A program made the translations under genes and the position numbers. From Methanocorpusculum sp. (GTDB lineage: Archaea > Halobacteriota > Methanomicrobia > Methanomicrobiales > Methanocorpusculaceae): a stretch of DNA of 13,700 bases. The DNA is taken from the NCBI GenBank assembly GCA_017622255.1, contig JAGARL010000238.1, positions 1 to 13,700 of the forward strand. The letters are read 5' to 3'. A model generated the notes under the pieces. It had not been told where the DNA came from and searched no databases. It saw only the letters and a list, made by a program, of their open reading frames with translations. Every line of letters begins with the position of its first letter. Position 1 is the stretch's first letter. This document shows, one piece after another, positions 7,401 to 13,700 of the stretch.

Positions 7401-7793
7401 TTAGAAGACGTATGCTAAAAGCTCTCCTCCGATACCGAGCTTACGTGCCTGTTCGTGGGACATAACTCCCTTGGAAGTGGTCAGAATGATAATTCCGAAT
7501 CCCTTTCCCGGAAGGTATCTGATTTCCCAGGACTCGAGGTCCTCGACTTTCACTGAGAAACGCGGAGTGATAACACCACATTTGTTGATTCCTCCGGAGA
7601 GTGCGACCTCATACTGGCCTCCTCTTCCGTCTTCAATCTTTTCAAATCCGGTGATGTATCCGTATTCCTGCATGACTTTAAGCATGTCACCAAAGAGGCG
7701 GCTTGCCGGCTCAACGGTCACTTTAAGCTTACCGGTGTCACCGGCATTCTTAATGGCGCTCATTGCGTCTGCGATAGGATTCTGTTGTGTCAT
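7401..7793 (-). CDS. rps8p: Small subunit ribosomal protein uS8
   Basis: The 130-residue product is S8, an early binder of the central domain of 16S rRNA. It starts with the usual NPIADAMSAIKNAGDTGK (5-22). It carries MQEYGYITGFEKIEDGRGG in the middle and ends with ILTTSKGVMSHEQARKLGIGG.LLAYVF, the RNA-binding C-terminal signature (STS/TTSKG, then HE.AR). The start is 16 nt after the rps14p stop with GAGGAGG in front. Bacterial S8 is known to repress its own operon through an mRNA mimic of its rRNA site. I see no obvious equivalent here. Confidence 0.98.
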   Translation of the reverse strand: MTQQNPIADAMSAIKNAGDTGKLKVTVEPASRLFGDMLKVMQEYGYITGFEKIEDGRGGQYEVALSGGINKCGVITPRFSVKVEDLESWEIRYLPGKGFGIIILTTSKGVMSHEQARKLGIGGELLAYVF

Positions 7794-7809
7794 TGTCCTT
7801 GTCCTCCTC

Positions 7810-7980
7810 TTAGTTCATCTTCTTAAAGCCCATGGTGGGTGCCCATTCGCGGAAGCACTGACGGCAGAGGTAAATGTTGTATCTGCGCACAAGTCCCTGC
7901 TCACGTCCGCAAAGCTGACACTGGTTTGCACCACGGCCATACTTTTTCTGCTGGACTTTGCCGTTGTCTTTTGCTGCCAT
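7810..7980 (-). CDS. rps14p: Small subunit ribosomal protein uS14, zinc-binding form
   Basis: This short gene encodes 56 residues, [10 protein letters not shown]... ending [10 protein letters not shown]. It is the C+ (zinc) type of S14, with CQLC (Cys21 and Cys24) and CRQC (Cys39 and Cys42) flanking [14 protein letters not shown], and the conserved CFRE motif right after. S14 packs into the 30S head near S3 and S10. The start ATG at 7980 is 1 nt past the rpl5p stop, with GAGGTGGAG in the rpl5p end as ribosome binding site. Position between L5 and S8 is conserved. The length matches archaeal S14 (about 50-56). Confidence 0.98.
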   Translation of the reverse strand: MAAKDNGKVQQKKYGRGANQCQLCGREQGLVRRYNIYLCRQCFREWAPTMGFKKMN

Positions 7981-7981
7981 T

Positions 7982-8497
7982 TTACTCCACCTCGATTCCG
8001 AAGGTTTCGGTAACGAACTTCATGGACTCTTCGCGAGTGACATGAAGTTTGCTGTTGAGCTTCTTCTGCTGGATTTTTCTGCGTGCGGTTCTGGTTCCTT
8101 TCTTCTCGATGACTGCGATGACATCCATTCCGTAGATACCAATCTTCGGATCGTATGCCTGTCCCGGGAAGTCAGTGTGTTCTTCGATACCGAAACCGAA
8201 GTTTCCGGTTGCGTCGAACTGGCGTGCATGAAGGACGTGCTCGATAGAGTAGGTCTTCAGTGCAACAGTAAGGAAGTCGATTGCCTTCTGACCGCGGAGG
8301 GTAACCTTACAGCCGATTGGCTGTCCGCGGCGGACACCAAATGCAGGAAGGGTGTTCTTAGCGTAGGAGCGGATTGGCTTGGAGCCGTTGGTCAGGTCTG
8401 CCATAATGTTTTCAGCATTGACAAGGCGTTCACCTGCTTCGCCAACGCCCATGTGGACGATGACTTTTGCGACGTACGGAGTCTGCATGTCGGTCAT
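7982..8497 (-). CDS. rpl5p: Large subunit ribosomal protein uL5
   Basis: The 171-residue product is L5, which binds 5S rRNA and contacts the P-site tRNA in the central protuberance. Its marks are the N-terminal [20 protein letters not shown] (9-28), [29 protein letters not shown] (about 43-71) and the later [11 protein letters not shown] motif. The ATG at 8497 overlaps the rps4e stop by 4 nt (ATGA) and has GGGGTG just upstream. A second ATG three codons in (8488) is possible but lacks a well-placed ribosome binding site. Confidence 0.97.
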   Translation of the reverse strand: MTDMQTPYVAKVIVHMGVGEAGERLVNAENIMADLTNGSKPIRSYAKNTLPAFGVRRGQPIGCKVTLRGQKAIDFLTVALKTYSIEHVLHARQFDATGNFGFGIEEHTDFPGQAYDPKIGIYGMDVIAVIEKKGTRTARRKIQQKKLNSKLHVTREESMKFVTETFGIEVE

Positions 8498-9213
8498 GCT
8501 TCAACACCCCAGGTCTTCAGGTAGGACTCCTCGGTACCGATAACGTAGATGTAGTCCTCAATGGTCTCAAGCTGGTTGCCTTCTGCATCCTCAAGGATAA
8601 CACGGTTCGGAAGGGAAGATGCCTGGACGTAAATCTTGGAGATCTTTCCGACTTTCATGGTGTGCTGTCCGCCGATGATGACTGCAAGGCTTCCGACTGC
8701 ATACGGGAAGTGTTCCTTAACTGCAAAGCGCTCCTCTCCGGTAAGGCCAACGATAAGGGTGTCCTTTCCTTTGCAGGAGTTGTCGCCGATGAAGTTTGCA
8801 CCGCAGGTCAGGTTAATCTGGGTCTTGCCGCCACGGATGGTGGTCTTGTTTGCGACCTTGACGAGTCTGACTTTTGCTGCTTCCTCGGTGATTTCGTGCT
8901 CAACCTGGCGTCCCTTTGCGTCAACAAGGATAAGGTAGTGCTTGTTGATCTTCGGGAAGCTGATGATGTCGAAAACGTCGATTCCGATGTGTTCATCGGT
9001 AACGATGTGGCCGTTTAAGACAACCTGGCGGTCGTGCAGAATCTTCTTTGCTTCTTTGGTGTTCTCTGCAAGGTGCATGTGGTCGCGGAGCCAGACTCCG
9101 ATTGGGAGTGCTGCACCGTTGTGCGGACCTGCTGCAGTGCTTACAACATACTTCTTTTCTTTCTTTGCGAGCTGCCACTCAGTAGGGGCTGCCATACGTT
9201 TTGTTCTGGTCAT
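8494..9213 (-). CDS. rps4e: Small subunit ribosomal protein eS4
   Basis: The 239-residue product is eS4, present in archaea and eukaryotes and unrelated to bacterial S4 beyond a shared RNA-binding module. It begins with the family N-terminus (KRMAAPTEW, 5-13), then an S4-like domain around IGVWLRDHMHLAENTKEAKKIL (38-59) and VVLNGHIVTDEHIGIDVFDIIS. It ends with a KOW-type segment near GGQHTMKVGKISKI. Inserted between rpl24p and rpl5p, a typical archaeal addition to the spc order. The ATG at 9213 overlaps the rpl24p stop by 4 nt, with GAGGTGAAGG just upstream. Confidence 0.97.
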   Translation of the reverse strand: MTRTKRMAAPTEWQLAKKEKKYVVSTAAGPHNGAALPIGVWLRDHMHLAENTKEAKKILHDRQVVLNGHIVTDEHIGIDVFDIISFPKINKHYLILVDAKGRQVEHEITEEAAKVRLVKVANKTTIRGGKTQINLTCGANFIGDNSCKGKDTLIVGLTGEERFAVKEHFPYAVGSLAVIIGGQHTMKVGKISKIYVQASSLPNRVILEDAEGNQLETIEDYIYVIGTEESYLKTWGVEA

Positions 9214-9575
9214 GCCTTCACCTCAAGACGTGCCATGCGCTTTGCGTCTTTTGTGTTCAGCTTGGTGATCATTACCTTTGACGGGTCGAGCGGTCTTGGA
9301 ACGTCTTCGCCGTTTGCTTTCTTAACGGTTACGCCGTGGACGAGGACTTTGGTGTTCTTAACGTCGACTTTGTCAACGACTCCTTCAGTTCCTGCGAACT
9401 CGCCGCGGAGAACTTTAACGGTGTCGCCGGTGACAACACGGAAGCTGCGCTTTCCATACTTTTCACGGAGATCGCCTGCGAGAGGAGAGTGTAAGAATGC
9501 TCCACGAACGTGAATCGGGGCATTGTAACGGTACTTCCGCTGCTTTCTCGGCTGAATGCTTGAAATACGTGCCAT
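9210..9575 (-). CDS. rpl24p: Large subunit ribosomal protein uL24
   Basis: The 121-residue product is archaeal L24 (eukaryotic L26 type), an assembly-initiating 23S rRNA binder near the exit tunnel. It has the basic archaeal N-terminus QPRKQRKYRYNAPIHVRG (8-25) and LREKYGKRSFRVVTGDTVKV. The KOW motif GDTVKVLRGEFAGTEGVVDKVD follows (about 50-71). The start ATG lies 11 nt after the rpl14p stop, with AAGGTGAT upstream. Length fits archaeal members. Confidence 0.97.
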   Translation of the reverse strand: MARISSIQPRKQRKYRYNAPIHVRGAFLHSPLAGDLREKYGKRSFRVVTGDTVKVLRGEFAGTEGVVDKVDVKNTKVLVHGVTVKKANGEDVPRPLDPSKVMITKLNTKDAKRMARLEVKA

Positions 9576-9586
9576 GTTTAATCACC

Positions 9587-9985
9587 TTAGATAATAATGG
9601 TCGCCATGGACCCTACTTTCGGGAAACGCTCTGCGACTTCACGTGCAACCGGACCCTTGATGTCAGTTCCACGCGGATCGCCATTGTCGTTTAAGAGAAT
9701 CATTGCGTTCTCTTCGAAGGAGACACGAAGTCCGTTCGGACGGCGGAACTCTTTCTTCTGACGAACAACAACTGCTTTGACAAGCTTTCTCTTCATGTCC
9801 GGAGTTCCCTTCTTAACTGAAACAGTTGCGAGGTCTCCGATACCCATCTTCGGCTGACGGTTCTTGACACCGTGGTATCCGAAGACGGAAACAATCTGGA
9901 CAACACGTGCACCAGTGTTGTCTGCACAGACCATCTTAGAACCAGTCTGAAGTGCACGCGGAATCTTGGAAGTTAATCCCTTCAT
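9587..9985 (-). CDS. rpl14p: Large subunit ribosomal protein uL14
   Basis: The 132-residue product is L14, a beta-barrel protein at the subunit interface that forms a bridge with 16S rRNA. The archaeal form is recognised by [21 protein letters not shown] (13-33), [38 protein letters not shown] in the middle, and the near-invariant [22 protein letters not shown] (95-116). The start ATG overlaps the rps17p stop by 4 nt, with GAGGTGAAC 5 nt further up, so it should be coupled to rps17p. Confidence 0.98.
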   Translation of the reverse strand: MKGLTSKIPRALQTGSKMVCADNTGARVVQIVSVFGYHGVKNRQPKMGIGDLATVSVKKGTPDMKRKLVKAVVVRQKKEFRRPNGLRVSFEENAMILLNDNGDPRGTDIKGPVAREVAERFPKVGSMATIII

Positions 9986-10308
9986 GCCTTGTTCACCTCA
10001 ACGACTACGTAGGAAGTGGTCTTGTTCAGTGGTCTGCACTCTGCAATTTTAACCTCGTCGCCAATCTTTGCGTCGAGGCATGGAGCCATGTGTGCGTGAA
10101 TTCTGGTGCTTCTCTTCTCATAACGGTCGTACTTCTGGACCTTGTGAAGGAAGTTCCGCTCAACAACAACGGTTCCCTGCATACGTTCGCTCACGACCTT
10201 ACCGGTAATCACCTGGCCGCGCACCGATAAGCTGCCGTGGAACGGACAATTTACATCGTCACAGTCTTTCTCTGGGACTGCAACATTTAAGCCGATATTT
10301 TTTGCCAT
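9982..10308 (-). CDS. rps17p: Small subunit ribosomal protein uS17
   Basis: The product is archaeal S17 (eukaryotic S11 type), a primary binder of the 16S rRNA 5' domain. Counted from the chosen start it has 108 residues: MAKNIGLNV..., the archaeal motif [12 protein letters not shown] (near 16-27), the OB-fold region with [22 protein letters not shown], and [18 protein letters not shown]. An in-frame ATG at 10320 would add MRVI and overlap the rnp1 stop as ATGA. I prefer 10308 because GAGGG (10314-10318) sits 5 nt upstream of it, the ATG at 10320 has no such site, and family members start with MA(K/R)NIGL. The longer form (9982-10320) cannot be excluded. Confidence 0.93.
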   Translation of the reverse strand: MAKNIGLNVAVPEKDCDDVNCPFHGSLSVRGQVITGKVVSERMQGTVVVERNFLHKVQKYDRYEKRSTRIHAHMAPCLDAKIGDEVKIAECRPLNKTTSYVVVEVNKA

Positions 10309-10316
10309 AATAACCC

Positions 10317-10589
10317 TCATCTTACGCGCATACTAACGCGCCGCGTTGGAGAAACAGACAAAGCATTGCCGTCTATTTTGACTCGAACACTATCCGGGAG
10401 GGTCACCCGGAGTAACTTATATTGTTTCTCTAAGGTCTTAATACCTCGCCCGGTTTGTATACGAAGTGTATGTTTGGTCTCATCGACGATGATTCCGGAC
10501 ATACCAACCTCGCATGTGTTCGGTGATTCCTCCACAGTCACCTCGAGACCGATTAACTCATGCCGGAGGATGTTCTGTGGAGTTATCAT
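10317..10589 (-). CDS. rnp1: Ribonuclease P protein component 1 (Rpp29/Pop4 homologue)
   Basis: The 90-residue product is the archaeal Rpp29 subunit of RNase P, which removes 5' leaders from pre-tRNAs as part of an RNA-protein enzyme. It has the expected N-terminal [18 protein letters not shown] (2-19). The Sm-like beta barrel follows, with [18 protein letters not shown] (29-46) and a closing strand [12 protein letters not shown] (57-66). It lies between rpl29p and rps17p, the standard archaeal position. Unlike its neighbours it has no good ribosome binding site: the nearest AGG is 13 nt before the ATG. It also uses codons rare in the flanking genes (ATA, CGA, CGG, AGA, CAA, AGT, TTG). Both fit lower expression than ribosomal proteins. 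Confidence 0.96.
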   Translation of the reverse strand: MITPQNILRHELIGLEVTVEESPNTCEVGMSGIIVDETKHTLRIQTGRGIKTLEKQYKLLRVTLPDSVRVKIDGNALSVSPTRRVSMRVR

Positions 10590-10597
10590 AGACAGTT

Positions 10598-10798
10598 TTA
10601 TGCCTGACGTTTGGTCTGTTCAGTCTTGATACGTGCGATAGTTCTGCGAACTTCCTGGATCTTTCCAGGGTTTTCCGGTGCACCACCGGCGCTGACTTTT
10701 CCGTAGTGCTGAATTAACTCAAGCTGGAGTTTTTCCTCGTTCTCGACGAGTTCAGCATCGGAAAACTGGGCGATTTCTTTTGCTCTGAAGATTGCCAT
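10598..10798 (-). CDS. rpl29p: Large subunit ribosomal protein uL29
   Basis: The 66-residue product is L29, a two-helix protein at the tunnel exit near the binding site of SRP and the translocon. It has FRAKEIAQFSDAELVENEEKL (3-23), then the archaeal GGAPENPGKIQEVRRTIARIKT (37-58). The start ATG shares a base with the rps3p stop (TAATG at 10798), and AGGAGGTCC lies 4 nt before the overlap, so initiation should be coupled to rps3p termination. In many euryarchaea a SUI1-type aIF1 gene follows; here rnp1 comes next after 8 nt. Confidence 0.97.
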   Translation of the reverse strand: MAIFRAKEIAQFSDAELVENEEKLQLELIQHYGKVSAGGAPENPGKIQEVRRTIARIKTEQTKRQA

Positions 10799-11490
10799 TA
10801 CTGGACCTCCTGTTCTGGTACGTCCGGTTCTGCTGCAAGTTCTGCATCAAAGTCATCGAAGACATCAGTCTCGACACGTGCCGGTGCCGGGTTGGCGTCT
10901 GCACGAATCTCGAAGTGGTCCGGAAGGACTGCTCCTGGTGGAACAATCTTAACCTGAACACCAATGATACCGAGCTTCTTGACTGCGGTTGCGTATCCGG
11001 TTTCGACAACGGACTCAGCCGGTTCACCGGAGTGCTTGATGTAGCCTTCGACGAACTTCTGAACACGTGCACGTGCACCGGTGAGCTTACCTGCAATGAT
11101 GACTTCGCATCCAAGTGCTCCGGAGTCCATGACACGGCGGATTACAGAGGTTCCTGCCTTTCTGAAGTACCATCCGCGCTCAAGTGCGTTTGCAAGGCGT
11201 TCTGCCATGATCTGAGCGTTGAGGTTCGGGTTTGCAACCTGCTGGACTTCGACCTGCGGTGCGTCGATGCCGTAGACGTTGGATAAGTCGGTGGTGAGCT
11301 GGCGAACCAGTTTACCGCCCTTACCGATAACGATACCCGGCTTCTCTGCGAAGATGGTGACCTGAGTTCCGACTGGAGTGCGGACAATGTCCATTCCTCC
11401 GTATCCTGCGCGCTTAAGCTCTTTGTTTAAGTACTGCTCGACACGGACTTTTCTAACACCGTCTGCGACAAATTTCTTCTCGATAGTCAT
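10798..11490 (-). CDS. rps3p: Small subunit ribosomal protein uS3
   Basis: The 230-residue product is S3, at the mRNA entry channel of the 30S head. The N-terminal type-2 KH domain has its GXXG loop in [12 protein letters not shown] (51-62). The C-terminal domain includes [29 protein letters not shown] (102-130) and [22 protein letters not shown] (165-186). After residue 194 comes an extended acidic tail ([15 protein letters not shown]...) of low complexity, often found in archaeal S3 and variable between species. The start ATG is 1 nt after the rpl22p stop, with GAGGTG upstream. Confidence 0.98.
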   Translation of the reverse strand: MTIEKKFVADGVRKVRVEQYLNKELKRAGYGGMDIVRTPVGTQVTIFAEKPGIVIGKGGKLVRQLTTDLSNVYGIDAPQVEVQQVANPNLNAQIMAERLANALERGWYFRKAGTSVIRRVMDSGALGCEVIIAGKLTGARARVQKFVEGYIKHSGEPAESVVETGYATAVKKLGIIGVQVKIVPPGAVLPDHFEIRADANPAPARVETDVFDDFDAELAAEPDVPEQEVQ

Positions 11491-11491
11491 C

Positions 11492-11965
11492 TTACTGCAC
11501 CTCGCGGAGGATAATCTCGACGTTTACAGAGTCTCTGTGTTTCGGAGTTGCTCTTCCCATTGCACGCGGGAAGATTGCCTTCATGCAGCGTCCCTTGTTT
11601 GCAGCGGCGTGGACGATGACCATCTTTTCCGGTGCGAGACCTGCGTATTCAGCGTTCTTCTGTGCGGAGCGGATTAAGCGGATGTATTCTGCTGCTGCCT
11701 TGACCGGGTATCTTCCGGATGCAGTGCCGAAGGTCTTTCCGTTTAAGCTCTTCTGGTGAGCGACGTTTCTGTTGTAGCGTTTGAACGGGACTGCACGCTT
11801 TAATGCAACAACCTGTTCGAGGTATGCAACTGCGTCATCTGCCATCATGTTGCGGATGAGGGAAGCAATCTCAACAGCGTGTTTCGGAGAGCATCCAAGT
11901 TCGTTTGCCTTTGCGCGGGCGATGTTGTCGCCGGTCGTTTTGTTGCTGTATTCTGTTCTTGCCAT
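11492..11965 (-). CDS. rpl22p: Large subunit ribosomal protein uL22
   Basis: The product is archaeal L22 (eukaryotic L17 type), whose long hairpin lines the peptide exit tunnel. From the ATG at 11965 it has 157 residues starting MARTEYS. It contains [33 protein letters not shown] and the tunnel hairpin region [21 protein letters not shown] before a final [14 protein letters not shown] at 11974 would add three residues (GTG ATT GTC) and overlap the rps19p stop. I prefer the ATG because MART is the family N-terminus and GAAGTGAT, partly in rps19p, is spaced suitably for it. Confidence 0.95.
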   Translation of the reverse strand: MARTEYSNKTTGDNIARAKANELGCSPKHAVEIASLIRNMMADDAVAYLEQVVALKRAVPFKRYNRNVAHQKSLNGKTFGTASGRYPVKAAAEYIRLIRSAQKNAEYAGLAPEKMVIVHAAANKGRCMKAIFPRAMGRATPKHRDSVNVEIILREVQ

Positions 11966-11970
11966 GACAA

Positions 11971-12381
11971 TCACTTCAGCGGGACGTATTTGCTCGACCG
12001 GGTTGCACCGACACCGGCGCTTCCGTGGCTAACCTTCTTGCGGGTGAGTGCGAATTCTCCGAAGTAGTGGAAAATTCCCTCGACCGGAATCTCAACCTCA
12101 ACGAACTCTTTACCGGAGTAGATAGCAACTTTCTTGCCGACCATTTCCGGAAGGATAATCATTGAACGAATGTGGGTTCTTACACCGTCACCTGCTGCAA
12201 TCTTGGCGCGAACGTCCTCTTCGCCAGCGGTAAAGCCGCGAAGGACCTTTCTGCGTGCACCGGATGGCATGAGCGGAAGAAGTTCTTCCATGGACATTGC
12301 CTGAAGTGCTTCGAGGTTGTAGCCGTGGTAGGTGTACTCCTCACGCCGTTTCGGCATTCTCTTAGTAGTTTTCTTTGCCAT
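11971..12381 (-). CDS. rps19p: Small subunit ribosomal protein uS19
   Basis: The 136-residue product is archaeal S19 (eukaryotic S15 type), in the 30S head next to S13. It has the archaeal N-terminal extension with RREEYTYHGYNLEALQAM (12-29) and LLPLMPSGARRKVLRG. The universal core follows: HIRSMIILPEMVGKKVAIYSGKEFVEVEI (70-98), then FGEFALTRKKVSHGSAGVGATRSSKYVPLK at the end. The start ATG is 6 nt after the rpl2p stop, with GGAGGTGA upstream in rpl2p. Confidence 0.98.
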   Translation of the reverse strand: MAKKTTKRMPKRREEYTYHGYNLEALQAMSMEELLPLMPSGARRKVLRGFTAGEEDVRAKIAAGDGVRTHIRSMIILPEMVGKKVAIYSGKEFVEVEIPVEGIFHYFGEFALTRKKVSHGSAGVGATRSSKYVPLK

Positions 12382-12387
12382 CTAACT

Positions 12388-13098
12388 TCACCTCCGGCAT
12401 CCAGTTCTGCGTGCAGCAACGTGTCCGACCTTCTTACCCGGAGAGGTTCCGCGGGCAACAGTCTTCGGCTTACCTGGGTGCTGGTGTCCTCCACCACCGA
12501 ACGGGTGGTCGATAACGTTCATTGCAACACCACGGACTCTTGGCCAGCGGGTTGCGGAGCTCTTCATCTTGTGGTACTGCTTACCTGCCTTGAGGATTGG
12601 CTTTTCACCGCGTCCTCCGCCGGCAACGAGACCAACGGTTGCGAGACAGTTCTCGTTGAACCATTTCGGCTTTCCGGACGGCATCTTAACGCCGACCTTT
12701 CCATCGGACTTTCCGATGACAACTGCCTGAACACCGCTTGCGCGGACGAACTTGCCGCCGTCTCCCGGGCGTGCCTCGATGTTGCAGACTGCAACTCCGG
12801 TCGGAATTGCTGCAAGCGGGAGGGAGTTTCCGTTCTCAACGGTTGCTTCCGGACCCCAGACGAGTTCCTTTCCGATTCCAACGCCCTCGGTTACGAGTGC
12901 ATATTCCTTCTTGCCGTCGATGTAAACGACTGCAATCGGGGTGTGACGTGCCGGGTCGTGTTCGATGTCAGCGACAATGGCACGGACAGTCTTGGTTGCA
13001 GATCCGAAGTGCTTCAGTTCTGCTTTGTACTGGTGTGACGGTGCACGGTAGGTTGAACCGCCCTTTCCGCGAGCCTGTGTACTAATTCTGTGTCCCAT
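12388..13098 (-). CDS. rpl2p: Large subunit ribosomal protein uL2
   Basis: The 236-residue product is L2, one of the most conserved ribosomal proteins, needed for subunit association and close to the peptidyl transferase centre. It shows the archaeal N-terminus GHRISTQARGKGGSTYRAPSH (2-22), the central GDGGKFVRASG (112-122) and MPSGKPKWF (139-147), and the signature VAMNVIDHPFGGGGHQHPGK (191-210), which includes the conserved histidine implicated in peptidyl transferase support. Length is normal for archaea, shorter than bacterial L2 (about 275). The start ATG lies 10 nt after the rpl23p stop with AAGGTGAG in front. Confidence 0.98.
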   Translation of the reverse strand: MGHRISTQARGKGGSTYRAPSHQYKAELKHFGSATKTVRAIVADIEHDPARHTPIAVVYIDGKKEYALVTEGVGIGKELVWGPEATVENGNSLPLAAIPTGVAVCNIEARPGDGGKFVRASGVQAVVIGKSDGKVGVKMPSGKPKWFNENCLATVGLVAGGGRGEKPILKAGKQYHKMKSSATRWPRVRGVAMNVIDHPFGGGGHQHPGKPKTVARGTSPGKKVGHVAARRTGCRR

Positions 13099-13108
13099 TT
13101 ATCTCACC

Positions 13109-13357
13109 TTACACGATTCCAAGCTGAGAGAGAATCTCTTCAGCGGCGTTCTTCTCTTCGAAGGTAATGATTGCCTTCTTCGTTCCTTTGGTGGTCATCA
13201 TCGTGTTGACTGCGACAATCTTCTTGCCGAAGGTCTTCTCGACTGCTGCCTTGATGTCTGCCTTCTTTGCTTCCTTTGCAACGATGAAAGAGAGCTGGTT
13301 GACATTCTCAAGGACGACCATTGCCTTTTCAGTAACAATCGGGTATGCAAGTGTCAT
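13109..13357 (-). CDS. rpl23p: Large subunit ribosomal protein uL23
   Basis: The 82-residue product is the short archaeal L23, located at the tunnel exit where SRP and the SecY channel dock. It has YPIVTEKAMVVLENVNQLSF (5-24), then KADIKAAVEKTFGKKIVAVNTM (33-54), and the final KKAIITFEEKNAAEEILSQLG. The start ATG is 2 nt after the rpl4p stop, and GGGGAGG is embedded in the last codons of rpl4p. Length matches archaeal members (about 82-86). Confidence 0.98.
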   Translation of the reverse strand: MTLAYPIVTEKAMVVLENVNQLSFIVAKEAKKADIKAAVEKTFGKKIVAVNTMMTTKGTKKAIITFEEKNAAEEILSQLGIV

Positions 13358-13359
13358 TT

Positions 13360-13700
13360 TTATGCCTCCCCGAGTTTCTTTACAGCTGCTTCAGTCCAGA
13401 CGGTAAGTCTGCCTGCGTCACATCCCGGTGCAAGGAGGTTTGCGTTCAGTGCGGTGACCGGTACACAGTCAACACCTGCGATGTTGTTTGCTGCAACGAA
13501 TTCGCCTGCGGTGACGATTAAGACAGAGACTGCCTGCTTGTACTTGCGTCCACGGGTCTTTCCGCGTCCTGCACGGATCTTCTTGGAGAGTTTTGCACGC
13601 TCTAAGTCTGCGCCGACACCAAGTGCAACGAGTGCCTTGATGACTTCTGCAGTCTTTGCGATTGCTTCAAATGCATCCTCAACGACGATTGCTGCGTCAC
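13360..13700 (-). CDS. rpl4p: Large subunit ribosomal protein uL4 (N-terminus outside window)
   Basis: Only the last 112 residues are in the window; the reading frame is open to the right edge and stops with TAA at 13360-13362. The visible part is the C-terminal domain of archaeal/eukaryotic L4 (L1e type). It shows LSKKIRAGRGKTRGRKY, just after the region that in this family holds the tunnel loop. AGEFVAANNIAGVDCVPVTALN follows, then APGCDAGRLTVWTEAAVKKLG. L4 binds 23S rRNA and lines the peptide tunnel. It comes directly before rpl23p, as in all S10-type clusters. L3 is expected beyond the right edge. Confidence 0.97.
   Translation of the reverse strand, partial: DAAIVVEDAFEAIAKTAEVIKALVALGVGADLERAKLSKKIRAGRGKTRGRKYKQAVSVLIVTAGEFVAANNIAGVDCVPVTALNANLLAPGCDAGRLTVWTEAAVKKLGEA

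Noticed and set aside
3859..9513. Many other plus-strand open frames of 60-200 codons across the cluster
   Set aside because: All are opposite well-identified ribosomal protein genes; their Cys/Leu/Val-rich products show no known family and no ribosome binding sites in order. They are complement shadows of biased codon use.
10317..10589. Possible horizontal transfer of rnp1 because of its different codon use
   Set aside because: Its position between rpl29p and rps17p is the ancestral archaeal one and the protein is a normal Rpp29. Lower expression explains the codon choice better.
12172..13038. Long open frame (288 codons) on the plus strand, Cys- and Ser-rich
   Set aside because: It lies antisense to rpl2p and the end of rps19p, which are unmistakable. 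Its composition is what the complement of a codon-biased gene gives, and no domain or start signal supports it.
2491..13700. Possible frameshifts, broken genes or a hidden accessory system within the ribosomal block
   Set aside because: All 22 complete genes plus partial rpl4p are full length by family standards with expected N- and C-termini. Junctions are too tight to hold another gene, and no repeats, mobile elements or CRISPR-like arrays are visible.

Overview
This window is a stretch of archaeal chromosome, almost entirely one long ribosomal-protein gene cluster read on the minus strand (right to left in these coordinates). The archaeal assignment rests on proteins that bacteria lack (eS4, eL32, eL19, the RNase P subunit Rnp1/Rpp29), on archaeal forms of the shared proteins (long uL30, long uL18, uS17 with an N-terminal Cys motif, archaeal SecY), and on the gene order. 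An archaeal-type AMP phosphorylase and a secreted repeat protein with PEGA/carboxypeptidase-regulatory-like domains downstream point to a euryarchaeal methanogen, most likely of the Methanomicrobiales (a Methanocorpusculum-like organism is my best guess). The exact taxon is inference.

Layout in the direction of transcription: 3' part of rpl4p (13360-13700), then rpl23p, rpl2p, rps19p, rpl22p, rps3p, rpl29p, rnp1, rps17p, rpl14p, rpl24p, rps4e, rpl5p, rps14p, rps8p, rpl6p, rpl32e, rpl19e, rpl18p, rps5p, rpl30p, rpl15p and secY (ends 2491). This is the S10-spc supercluster with the archaeal insertions (rnp1, S4e, L32e, L19e) and without L16. Junctions are 20 nt or less or overlap by 1-8 nt. Nearly every ribosomal gene has a GGAGG/GGTG-type ribosome binding site inside the end of the preceding gene, so the block looks like one translationally coupled transcript. 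After secY there is an 85-nt gap, then deoA (AMP phosphorylase, nucleotide salvage toward ribulose bisphosphate), a 42-nt gap, and a secreted repeat protein that runs off the left edge.

The proteins work together in assembling both ribosomal subunits and the Sec translocon that docks on the ribosome; Rnp1 adds tRNA 5' maturation. No stretch above 300 nt lacks a gene. I see no tRNA, rRNA, CRISPR array, insertion sequence or phage gene, and no hidden defence or other novel system. The points most worth a second look are the weak expression signals of rnp1 inside a highly expressed operon, the lack of an aIF1 (SUI1) gene between rpl29p and rnp1, deoA rather than adenylate kinase after secY, and the repeat-built surface protein.
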